A DNA stretch of 64,000 bases from Canna indica (lineage: Eukaryota; Streptophyta; Magnoliopsida; Zingiberales; Cannaceae). This document shows positions 44,409 through 53,881 of this stretch, piece by piece. The notes below the pieces were generated by a model that ran no database searches, had not been told where the DNA came from, and saw only the letters and a list, made by a program, of their open reading frames with translations. Where the stretch lies: NCBI GenBank assembly GCA_034359265.1, contig CP136896.1, positions 37,314,001-37,378,000 of the forward strand. Direction: 5' to 3'. A program made the position numbers and the translations under genes. Numbering within the stretch: position 1 is the stretch's first letter; each line of letters begins with the position of its first letter.

Positions 44409-45716
44409 GATCCCGAGGACCTCAACTTCCTGATCTGTCGATCAAGTATCTCCACTGGCCTCTCCTCATACGAGACCGCTGTGTCAACCGCAGCCAGCTC
44501 GATCACATGGGACTCATCCCCCACATATCTCCGGCGCATTGATATACGGAAATCTGGGTGAACTCTGCTTAGGCTAGGAGATAAAGCTAGTTCATAAGCC
44601 ACCTCGCCTCTTCACTTGAGGATAGGGAAAGGCCCAATGAACCTAGGGCTCAACTTTCCTTTCTTCCCAAATCGGATCACCCCTTTCATAGGAGAAACCT
44701 TTAGGAATATTAAGTCACCCTCAGTGAACTCCAACTCTCTGCCTTTCTTATCGGCATACATTTTTTGGCGACTCCGAGCCACCAACAGACTTTTCTTTAT
44801 TAGCTGCACCTTCTTTATCGCCTCCTCAACCAAGTCCGGACCGACTAAGAGAGTCTCTCCTGTCTCAAACTAGCCCACAAGAGACCTACACCGCAGCCCG
44901 TATAATGCCAGGTGTTTCTCCCAACCAGCTGCTAGGTCTAGAATGCAGGGCCTCAGCATGTCTTCCAAGGTTTGGATGGTTCTCTCAGACTGACCGTCTG
45001 TCTGCGAATGGAAAGTCATGCTGAAACGCACTTGGGTGCCCAAAGCTTCTTGGAAAGACTACCAAAACTGGGCTGTGAACTGGGTACCATGATCTGATAT
45101 GATCATCACTGGGGTACTGTGGTAAGACACAATCGTGCCTAGAAATAGTCGGGCGTACTGCTCCGCAGAAAAGGTCATCTTCACTGGAATAAAGTGCGTG
45201 GTCTTGGTTAACCGGTCCACTACCACCCAAATGGAGTCAAAGCCGCCTTTTGACTTAGGCAACCCGGTCATCAGGTCTATGGTGATTTTCTCTCACTTCC
45301 ACTCGGGCACTTCGAGGTTCTACAGTAGCCCGCGGGCTTCAGGGTGTTCGGCCTTTACCTGCTGGCAGACCAGATATTTGGATACAAACTCTGCTACCTC
45401 TCTTTTCATGCCCTTCCACTAGTAATGCTGTCTTAAATCTCGGTACATTTTGGTGGCCCCAGGATGCATCGTATAAGTAGAACGATGACCCCACTTCAGG
45501 ACTTGTCTACGCACCTCTGCCATATCTAGCACCACAATTCGATCTTTGAACCTCAGCACACCCTCTGAGTCCAGTCTGAATCCATTCTCTGCATCACCTC
45601 TTTGCACTAAGTCCTTCGTCAGTGCACAAAAGGCATCCTCTCCCTACGCTACACGTAACATACCCACCAGTGTGGATTGTACGCGCAGGTGTGCCACCAA
45701 AGCACCTGAAAGGTAG
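44409..45716 (-). pseudogene. Gypsy-3 integrase and chromodomain remnant
   Basis: Minus strand. The zinc-binding part is HRSTYTMHPGATKMYRDL (45607-45419). The core has TGLPKSKGGFDSIWVVVDRL (45271-45059) and broken downstream parts. The C-terminal domain is LSPRFIGPFPIL (44833-44612), followed by VHPDFRISMRRRYVGDESHVIE. The chromodomain is cut after RQIRKLRS by fusion to LTR leader sequence. TAG at 44872-44870 sits at the same Trp codon as in Gypsy-1 and -2. Gag, PR, RT and RNase H are absent. Confidence 0.8.
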
Positions 45717-46043
45717 AGGTCGTACTGAGAAATTGTAATTTCGATATACCTTTTGCGACGGCGAGCGGTCGCACAGCCGTCGTAAATGTGTATTTTTTTT
45801 AAAAAATAATAATTTATAATAATATTTTTTTTAAATGCCTATTTACAATATTTGACATCAAATCAAATCAAAATGCAATGCTACAACGAGGGAATATATA
45901 AGATATCAAATTATATCAAAATGCTGCCACAACGAGGGAATATTCAAGACATCAAATTATAATGTTTATACATATTTATATCAAAATGTAATATTTACAT
46001 CGTATCAGAACATGTTTAATCAAAAGAGAAAATAAAGTATACA

Positions 46044-46472
46044 TCAATCATGAAGTGCATCATGTGGCAGCGAGGGATGCGATGAGGAGAGGGGTTGCGT
46101 CGGGAGGACATCAACTGGAGTCGCGTTGAATGACGAGGGAGGCGGAGGGGCCGGAGCACCTGACATGGAAGAAGCAATATGTGTCATGTACTCCCTCATA
46201 GCGGCCACCTCACTAATGAGGCGTGCATGAGAAGCCTCTAAGGTTGCATGAGAATACTGTAATTCTACGTGCGAAGCCTCTAAGGCTGCAAATAGATCCT
46301 GGCCCGCATTTGATGTTGATGGACCAGCGGTGGAAGAGGTGAAGGCAGACGTCCGTGTGTGGGCCGTTGTGCCAATGCCATATACACGGCCGTGGTCAAC
46401 TCTTGCCACCTGCATCCATGCGTCAACAACAAGCTGATGCTGCACAGGATCACCTCCCCGCTGGGTCACCAA
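46044..46472 (-). CDS. Ptta/En/Spm-type plant transposase-associated ORF (partial)
   Basis: A 142-codon minus-strand frame starting at 46472. It reads VTQRGGDPVQHQLVVDAWMQV then GRVYGIG (residues about 2-36), wording typical of the Transposase_24/Ptta domain in CACTA-related genes. A Ser/Thr-rich linker, a short coiled-coil-like repeat (ALEASHVELQ, ALEASHARLI) and a proline-rich end follow. It probably continues upstream in an exon near 46573-46710 after an intron. DNA-binding role is inferred from the family, not proven. Confidence 0.5.
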   Translation of the reverse strand: MVTQRGGDPVQHQLVVDAWMQVARVDHGRVYGIGTTAHTRTSAFTSSTAGPSTSNAGQDLFAALEASHVELQYSHATLEASHARLISEVAAMREYMTHIASSMSGAPAPPPPSSFNATPVDVLPTQPLSSSHPSLPHDALHD

Positions 46473-47071
46473 CTCAGTATACGTGGCCTTTAAAGATTGA
46501 TTAATTAAATTAATTATACATAATTGAACTAATATATATTTTTTAAATATAAACTTTATTAAATATTAACTTACCAAGATCGTCTCCGGCCTCCCGCTGA
46601 TGAACTCACCTCGTCGAGGACCATGTCTATGTCTATATCTATGTGTCTCCTCGAAAACCCTCAAAAGATCAGCCGGAATAAAGCGTCCCCTACTCGTCTC
46701 GCGTCCCCTGCAATAAAATAAATATAATTAGTTTTTCTATTATAAATAATAAAAACTATTATTAAATTACTTCCCCATGCATTGTAAGAGAGAGCCAAAA
46801 AATAAAGGAACAACCCAAGTTTCTATGTTTATTATGCTTTATTTTTGCTCCATTGTGCAGCAACCTTTTTCACTCTTCTATGCTTTCTCTTGTTATGAGA
46901 AGGAAAAGATAGCACAAGTTGTGGAGAAGATGGCATTGAGGCCACTATTTTGCTCTTTGGTTTTCTTTTAGAGCATGAAAAAAGCAGATAGTGTAGATGT
47001 AGTTGATGGTGTTGTGGGAAAATAAGAGAGTGATGGGGAGAAAGACAAGTCCGGTGTCAAGAGCAATTGAA

Positions 47072-47133
47072 TACTGTTCTTCTCCATTGTGGCATCCAGC
47101 CAACCTTGCATGCCACAATGGAGAAGAACAGTA
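47072..47133. other. Perfect 24-bp inverted repeat, 14-nt loop
   Basis: The left arm 47072-47095 (TACTGTTCTTCTCCATTG...) and right arm 47110-47133 are exact reverse complements; loop 47096-47109. The 7-bp direct repeat AAGAGCA flanks it (47059-47065 and 47136-47142). The ORF 46968-47261 crossing it has no known domain. It could be a small-RNA precursor, a miniature fold-back insertion or a repair product. Confidence 0.6.
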
Positions 47134-48592
47134 GTAAGAGCATTCCAGCTCATATAAATTAAAGAGGAGATTGATTTGGATTTAATAGAAGAGTATTGAA
47201 ACAGAGAGCAATAATATCCTGGTTCTTGAAAGAGGAGATGAATTATTAAGCTGAATTTCAAGTATCTTTTCGAATCAATATCAACTATTAATTGCTCTTG
47301 CTTTTACCTTACATGATAGAGCATGAGTTATAATTTACTTAAAGTTTACTACAAGTTCAAATGAGCCAAATCATTGTGACAGAACCTTTTGGAGATCTTA
47401 AACAAGATTTAACTGGTAAATGGTTGGCAATGTCAGAATGCTAGCTCAAAGCTTGTAATATATATGTCCAAGTAAAAAAACAAAGCTCGACATAAGAATA
47501 ACATAATCTCCCTATAAAAGTTAAAGAAAACCTAGTATTATAATGGTGCTTTGGAATAAAGAAACTCAGGGTGGTGAGCTGGGGGATATTGTGTCTTCAT
47601 ATAGAGTAAGAATCCTCTTCATTATTCTTATGAGCATCCGCGACCGCCAATCAATCAATTGATTTTGTTTTCTCGCAATTGCAACATATAATAGAAAGTT
47701 TGGAGATTTTCCCACCTCTCTCTTGTTATAGGAGTTTGAAAACTTGGGAGTATCAGCTTAGGAAGAGTATTTTTCTATTTTATAATGTAGTAGTATCAAA
47801 CACTCCAAAGAATTAAAAAAAACATCAGATAGAATAATTGGTACATTCACAATTAGATAGAATCTAATTAATTATGCTTAATTAAGAATAGTAATTAAAT
47901 CCTATAGATATTTAATTAATCAAATCTTAGCAAACAATAGTCCCGGACAAAACCAGAGAGAGTGTGCCATTGCGGTTAAGCATGATTAGCAACTAGAGTG
48001 TAATTTGCCACTATCTATTTCAATGTGTGCCATTGCAGTTTAGCATCGATTTAGGATTTAGCATTTCCAGGATAAAATGCAATGAGAGAGAGAGAGAGAG
48101 AGAAGGGCGAGGGAATACCGGCGGTGAAAAAGTCGGCGGCGGCAAACTCCTGAACGAGCAGTCCCAAGTGATCAAGTGATCGAGTAGTCCGGCGGGTAGT
48201 CCCAAGTGATCAAGTGATCGAGAGAGAGGAAGAAAAGAAAGATTGGCAACGGCGAGTGAGAGCTAGGTCGATCAAGTGATCGAGCAGGGGGAAGAAAAGA
48301 AAGATTGGGCGGGCTAAGTAAAATTAGCACTTGACGGCTTTGCGACCGCTCTAGCGGTCGCACAAATCCGGTCGCGCAGCGGTCGCCAAACCGGTCGCCA
48401 TGTTAAGACGGTACTCGAGGCGGTCGCATTGTCGTCGCTATTTTGCGATGGCACTCAAGGCGGTCGCAATACCGTCACCACCCTGGCCAGTCCGCAACCC
48501 CAATGGACGGCGGTCACAGACCCGTCGCATCTACAACCGCATCCTGTGCTGTCGCAAATGAGCCGTCGCAAAAAACCATTTTTTTAGTAGTG

Positions 48593-48812
48593 TCACTTTC
48601 ATTCTTTCCATGATCAAATATAGTTGTTTTCACTCGTTCAAATCTGGATAATCTCTCAATTGCAGCCCAAGTTAGCTTGTATTCATCATCATCATCATCA
48701 ATCCTCTTAGAACCAATAGTGCTTCTTCGAGAGCTTTCTGCAGCTATTCGAAAGGATGATCTGATGCTTCTTCCTACCCCTTACAGCTGAATTTCCATGT
48801 GCTCACTTCCAT
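48593..48812 (-). pseudogene. PDR-type ABC transporter (ABCG) exon-1 relic
   Basis: Minus strand. ATG at 48812 starts MEVSTWKFSCKG. After a one-base frame loss near 48774 it reads VGRSIRSSFR, a Ser/Arg-rich stretch, DDDDEY and LTWAAIERLSRFERVKTTIF. This is the N-terminal signature of plant PDR transporters (acidic run, then WAAIERLPTF-like). It is cut by the CACTA end at 48592, and no further exon is found in the window. It is either a dead host gene stub or a captured fragment. Membrane efflux pumps by family; no function here. Confidence 0.55.
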
Positions 48813-49579
48813 TTCTTCTCAGCTGATATGATCCATACCCGGAAAAAAATTCAGGTATTCTAGTCCTATAGTAGAGACCAATTATAGATGCAACATGATC
48901 ATATAAGGCCTTATTCTTGAGCCTTCCAGGGTAAGGGAGTGCCATTGCAAGCGTAAGTTAATCACCACTCCAGAATCCTAATATTGGATATGTAATGTAG
49001 ATTTGAGAACGTCGGCACTTTCTTTTCGATCTTGTCTGCTTATATTTTATATTATTGAGTTGATTTGGTATTTTTTCTATTCTCTCATTTGTTTGTGTTA
49101 CACTTGGCTTCAGTTTATGCATTATTTTAATTTACCTTTGTTCTCAATTTATCTCGATGTGCTGGCAAACATGCATATAATAGTTTTATGTTTGGTAAAT
49201 TTTGCCGTTATAGTAATTTATGCTTATTCTAGAAAATATTCACCTGAAGTCTAACGAAATTTGCAAATTAATGCTTATTAATGCTTATAGTAATTTAATG
49301 CTTATTAATGCTTATTAATGTTTGGTAAATTAATGCTTATAGTAATTTATGGTAAATTTATGCTTATTTTACATGACTCTTGCCTTGTCTTCTAGGTTTT
49401 ACAAGTTTGCAAATTAAGTATGAGTCACTTTATAATTGATTGCTTCTTTCTGACAATATTATTTAATGACTAAAAATTCTTTATTTGGTATTCTGATTTT
49501 GTGTTATGCAGAAAGGAAGTTAACACAAGAATATAATGTACCAAAAGCCAGTCCTTTCACGTCCTCAACGTAATTTATA
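48813..49579. other. AT-rich DNA with no recognisable gene
   Basis: Possibly the former upstream region of the PDR relic. It contains ATTAATGCTTAT repeats (49268-49345). The ORF at 49003-49254 is hydrophobic by composition only. The 9 bases 49571-49579 are a MITE target duplication. Confidence 0.4.
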
Positions 49580-50093
49580 GGGTAAATTACACTGATCTCC
49601 CATAAAGTTCAGTAAAATTACACTGACCTTTCTTGTAGCTAACAGTGTTAACCAAAGTCTGTTAGTAATATAATTTTTTCTTTATGTCCCTTGCTTAAAA
49701 ATCATTTAAAAACATTCATAAAATAATTAAATAAATATTTTAAAAATAAAAATTTGAAATAAATTATTTTGTTATTTAATATTCTTTATAAAATTAATGT
49801 TAGTTGAACGTTAAAATTAAAATGTTAAAAACTCATGGAGTGGAAATATGAGGGAGTTAAATTACCTAAAGATATTTTTGTCATTTAAAATAAGTAAAAG
49901 TTGCAAATATTTCAAAATTATCATTAGTGCTTTGTGCAGTGCACATGACAAATATTTTACTAACATTTTTCATTACTAGGAGAGGTCTGTGTAATCTTTT
50001 GCAAAACTCAGGAGGTCACAAGATAAAATTACGAATAGATGAGAGATTAGTGTAATTTCACTGAACTTTAGAGAAGATCAATATAATTTACCC
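49580..50093. mobile_element. Mutator-type MITE (514 bp) with perfect 9-bp TSD
   Basis: The ends GGGTAAATTACACTGATC... and ...GATCAATATAATTTACCC form terminal inverted repeats of about 53 bp with roughly 8-10 mismatches. TAATTTATA is duplicated exactly (49571-49579, 50094-50102). A 9-bp duplication and GGGTAAATTA termini fit non-autonomous Mutator-like elements. No coding capacity. Confidence 0.85.
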
Positions 50094-50200
50094 TAATTTA
50101 TATAACATGAATAATTTATCTTCCTTCTTTAGAAGCATATTTACCAGATTTTATTGGTTCGCTAGTTATATCTACGTAACACTCTTTTATAAAATTGTAT

Positions 50201-51999
50201 TTAGCATAATTCACAATTGTCAAAGGGTTATCAAACTATATTACCATGAATTTCATGGTAATACAGTATGATAAATCTATTCTAGTCTTCATGAATTTTT
50301 TTTTAATTTTTACTAAATAAATTAGAATTTTCAATAAAAATTCAATTTCAATGATCAATCAAAATTCATTTTTGTGCATTTTCTAAAATTCACTGAATAT
50401 GTTGTTTTAAAAATAAAAATTTCAATTTTTACGTTAAGCTATAATCCGTCAAGTTAACATACCAATATATATCATAAAATTATGAACTTTTATGTCTATA
50501 TTTCTTATGTCTATATTAAAGATTCAATCAAGATTCTAAAACTTCAAGAATCCTCAAAAATGTTTTATCTATAATTTTCTAAAAATGTTTGAGTGATAGT
50601 ATGTCAATTAAATTAGTTCAATCGTGCATATATCATCATTAACTTGACCAAATATTATTTCATCAATTTACTCAATAATTTCCAAACTTATGCACATAGA
50701 AACCAAACATGAGTAACATAAATATGATTGGGAAGTTTGGACCTAAAATCAAATTTCTAAGTCAATTTATTGACTTAGGCCAAATCTATTCAAATATAGG
50801 TCTCCTAAAGTGAATCAGATATATATTATTTTATCCATTTACATATGATTTTTCAACTTGGAACACATGAAAGTAAATCATGAGAAAACCTAAATGTTCA
50901 TCAAGCTTTGACTCAAAATGATGTCATTTGCTCAAAATGTCATCTTAGCATCATTTCATCTAAAAAATATTTTATTTTTCATGAAATCGGCTAAGTGTCA
51001 ACTTTTTCATTTTCATATGAATTTTCAAACCTAGGTACATGGAAGCATAACATAGGTGAATCTAAGTGTGTACCAAGTTTGAACTTAAAAATTAACTTTT
51101 TGGCTCAATTAATCAACCTAGAGCAATTTTAAAAATCAAGCATTATCATGAAATTTCCTAAGTGTCTAAGTTTGCCTTTACTCATGATTTTTCAAAAATA
51201 ATCACACATAAATATAGCATGAGCAAATTCAAACATGTCTATCAAGTTTGATTAAAAATGAAGTCTCTAGACTATTTTTCTAACCTAGTAAAATTTCATT
51301 CTTAACATAAAATCATGAAATCTACTAAGTATCAAAATCCTAATTACTAATGAATTTTCAAACATTCAACATTCAAATTCAATTATAAGAATTAAACATT
51401 CATAATGGAATACATATAGAAGCATTTAAACTTAGATTTTGCAAAAATAAAAGTCATACATCAAACTTGAGAAATTTTCAAAAATTCCTATTTTCTTTCC
51501 ATTTAGTCTTCCATTTATCATTTTCTCAACTTGGAAGTAGGCTTTGTTAGTATCATAATGAAATTATAGACCAACTTGCAAGCTAACATATACTAAATAG
51601 CGAAGGTTAAATAGAATGTTTCAATTAAAAATCTCAACTAAGCAAGATAGTAAATATTCATTTAAAATGAATCAACATGACATCAAAATGAAATGTTTGA
51701 AAAAAAGATCTTCAGTCCTTCCTATTGGTTAAAAACCAAAAGACCACAATTAGCCTAGAGTTTAGAACCGCAAGGTCACATAAGCCCGTTATAGACTACT
51801 ATAAGGTCTCTGAAGAAACCAAAAATCAAAAATAACAAATTATTTTCAAAAGAGTATCAAGACCGGATGAAACTAATTCAAATCAAATATGTATCATATA
51901 CTCCAACTTTAAAAGAACAAATAGAGTGAGAGGAACGATACCAATGTACTTTTGATGCCAACTTTACCTAGGTATCAAGATAACTTGAAGTTGCAACCA
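50201..51999 (-). mobile_element. Sirevirus non-coding region (in duplication copy 1)
   Basis: Minus-strand homologue of 33436-35900, with TTGACTTAGGCCAA at 50770 and the conserved post-gag block at 51714-51820. It stops short of gag where a gypsy LTR begins at 52000. No ORF of note. Confidence 0.7.
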
Positions 52000-52926
52000 T
52001 GTAATACCCAAGAAATTGCCTAATATAAAATTTTAATTGGTGCAGCGTACCAGATCGAGATAGAGTCGAATCAAGTCACGAAGTCGTCGTGAGTAGAAGG
52101 CATAATTTAAATTCTAGACCCGTCATTAATGTTCTTTTATAGTTGTATGTATGGATGGCTTATGTGGGTTGGAGTCAAGTTCACGGGTCGAGTTAGGGTT
52201 CGGTCCAAACTTAAGTGGAGTCAAGTAAGAGGGTTAAGTGAAGAAGGGTAAATAGATCAAAAAAGAGAGAGAAAACTTATCTTCCCACCCCAAGCCGCCG
52301 TGCGGTTCAAGGAAAGATAGAGCCGCACGCAACCCGAGTTAGGGTTCTGTGTCGTCGTTCGAGAAAAATCTCGAACACCTTCGTCTCGTCCATCATCTTC
52401 TTCTAATCGAGATGAGTGATTAGATATTGTTGCAAGGTTAGGCGTGTGGCCGAACCAAGTAAAAATACTAGATCGAGGATTTTTCCTGCAGAGTTCTTGT
52501 CGATTGGTGACGTTTTTTAATCTCCCCATCATTTTTCTTCGTCGATGTACTGGATTAGTTTTAGATGATCTGGTTTTAATGATATAAGGGCCGACCGAAT
52601 AGAGGGAAAAGGGGAAAGGTCATGCCAAAAATTTTCTCAATTCCCTCGAGTGGCTAACCCCCCCCCCCCCCTCCCCCCCCTTTGATCAAATTTGTAATGA
52701 AAATATGTAGATCCACGGTTTAATCGCTGAAGTTGATGATCGAAATCCCTCTTCCTCTACTACTGGGGCTCGGCCGAGCAAGGTGAGCCCACTCAAGGTC
52801 CGACCGAGCAAGGAGGAAGGGAATTGGATCAAGAAATCAATAAGGGTAGATTATTAGTCAAATCTTTTAGGCACATGGTCGAAACCCCTCTTTCCCTACT
52901 GTTGTAGGCTCGACCGAGCAAGGCAT
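52000..52926 (+). repeat. Gypsy LTR fragment (in duplication copy 1)
   Basis: TGTAATACCCAAG start. It keeps stem-loop 2 with a wobble pair (GTGCGGTTC 52300-52308 / GAGCCGCAC 52320-52328) but has no clear stem-loop 1. The donor region is degenerate (GAGATGAGTG). Its 3' part is missing at the Sirevirus LTR start. Confidence 0.75.
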
Positions 52927-53328
52927 TGTTGGCCCAAGGGTTCCCTCTAGGCTTCGATCTCTATTTTGATGATAACAAACATGTATTTAATATATGTGTG
53001 TGTAGTTTTAAGTTCAGGTTGAGGTTGCGATAAGCACGCGAACTTCGCTCGGAGAATCGTAAAAATCGTCAAGAAAGGCTCGGATGCAAATTAAGTAGAT
53101 TCCATGTAATATATCCATAGGATCTCATCTCAAGCCTATTTGTAAAGTTATGCAAATCAAAACTTGGTAACAAAACCCATGGAAAAGCGTGTAACAAAGC
53201 AAATGTAAAAATCAACCTCAGCCCAGGTTCGGTCGACAGGTCGGTCGATCGAACAAGGCAGAAAAATGGTAGTAGCCACTTCAGTTGACCGGTCGGTCGA
53301 TCAAACAAGGCCAAAATCTAGCAGTGGT
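52927..53328 (+). repeat. Sirevirus LTR fragment (in duplication copy 1)
   Basis: TGTTGGCCCAAGGG start, homologous to 420-860, ending in the GGTCGACAGGTCGGTCGATC array at 53230-53305. It is fused directly to integrase sequence near 53328. Confidence 0.75.
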
Positions 53329-53880
53329 TAATTTCATAGCATTAATCAAGTAAGTACATCTAGAATACTAAAACTTGTGCACACAGATCTCTTTGGTCTT
53401 TGTGATGTTGCAAGTCTAGGTAGAAAATTATATTGTTATGTTTTGGTAGATGATTTCTCAAGATTTACATGGGTTTTCTTCCTAGTTAAACAAAAATGAA
53501 ACTTTTGATTTCTTCAAAATGTTTGCTAGGAGAGTTGAAAATGAGAAAGGAATTTCAATCTTGAAAATTTGAAGTGATAATGGAGGAGAATTCAAAAATG
53601 AAAAATTTACCGAATTTTGTTATGAATTGGGTATTGAACATACCTTTTCTTCTCCTAGAATCCCTCAACAAAATAGGGTGGTTGAGAGGAAGAATAGAAC
53701 CCTACAAGAGATGGCTAGGACCATGCTTTGTGAAAATAATTTGCCCAAATACTTCTGGGCCGAAGTCGTAAGTACCTCTTGTTATGTGCTTAATCATGTT
53801 TTATAAAGTCCTAAAATCAAGAAAACACCTTTTGAGCTTTGGAATGATAAAATCCCAAGTGTGGGATATTTTCATAATAT
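53329..53880 (+). pseudogene. Sirevirus copia integrase fragment
   Basis: Reads KLVHTDLFGLCDVASLGRK and CYVLVDDFSRFTWVFF (catalytic Asp in HTDLFG). After an extra base near 53498 it continues with SDNGGEF, IPQQNRVVERKNRTLQEMAR (catalytic Glu) and FWAEVV...CYVLNHV. It ends at the duplication junction 53880/53882. The apparent ORF 53574-53771 is an off-frame shadow. Confidence 0.8.
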
Positions 53881-53881
53881 A

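Larger units (their letters stand above)
45717..48592 (-). mobile_element. CACTA (En/Spm)-type element, about 2.9 kb, non-autonomous
   Basis: On the minus strand it starts CACTACTAAAAAAATGG (48592) followed by TTTTTTGCGACGGC. The opposite end near 45717-45760 carries a degenerate TACTGAGAAATTG and the same TTTTGCGACGGC. Subterminal GCGGTCGC/GCGACCGC repeats crowd 45755-45785 and 48340-48560, including the perfect palindrome at 48342-48363. The left flank is gypsy and the right flank is a PDR-like exon, so the two flanks were not originally one site. There is no large TNPD-type transposase. (GA)n lies at 48082-48102. Confidence 0.65.
50201..53629. repeat. Tandem duplication, copy 1
   Basis: Nearly identical to 53882-57289 (offset 3681 at the left end, 3659 near the right). 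It joins inverted Sirevirus non-coding DNA, a gypsy LTR, a Sirevirus LTR fragment and copia integrase. Differences are scattered substitutions and short indels, such as the C-run at 52658-52680 (C14-T-C8 against C14). Confidence 0.93.

Noticed and set aside
46968..47261. 97-codon ORF over the hairpin
   Set aside because: The hairpin arms make a frame on either strand; no domain or codon bias.
45717..48812. Simple story: CACTA inserted into an intact PDR gene
   Set aside because: The left flank of the element is gypsy integrase, not PDR sequence, and no 3-bp duplication links the two flanks.
49003..49254. Hydrophobic 83-codon ORF as a small membrane protein
   Set aside because: T-rich composition alone gives the hydrophobicity; no start context, no homologue recognised.
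52658..52680. C-run as a possible G-quadruplex regulator
   Set aside because: A homopolymer of differing length in the two duplication copies; slippage or a sequencing length error is more likely.
53574..53771. 65-codon ORF
   Set aside because: It reads integrase DNA in the wrong frame; the conserved IPQQNRVVERKNRT lies in another frame.
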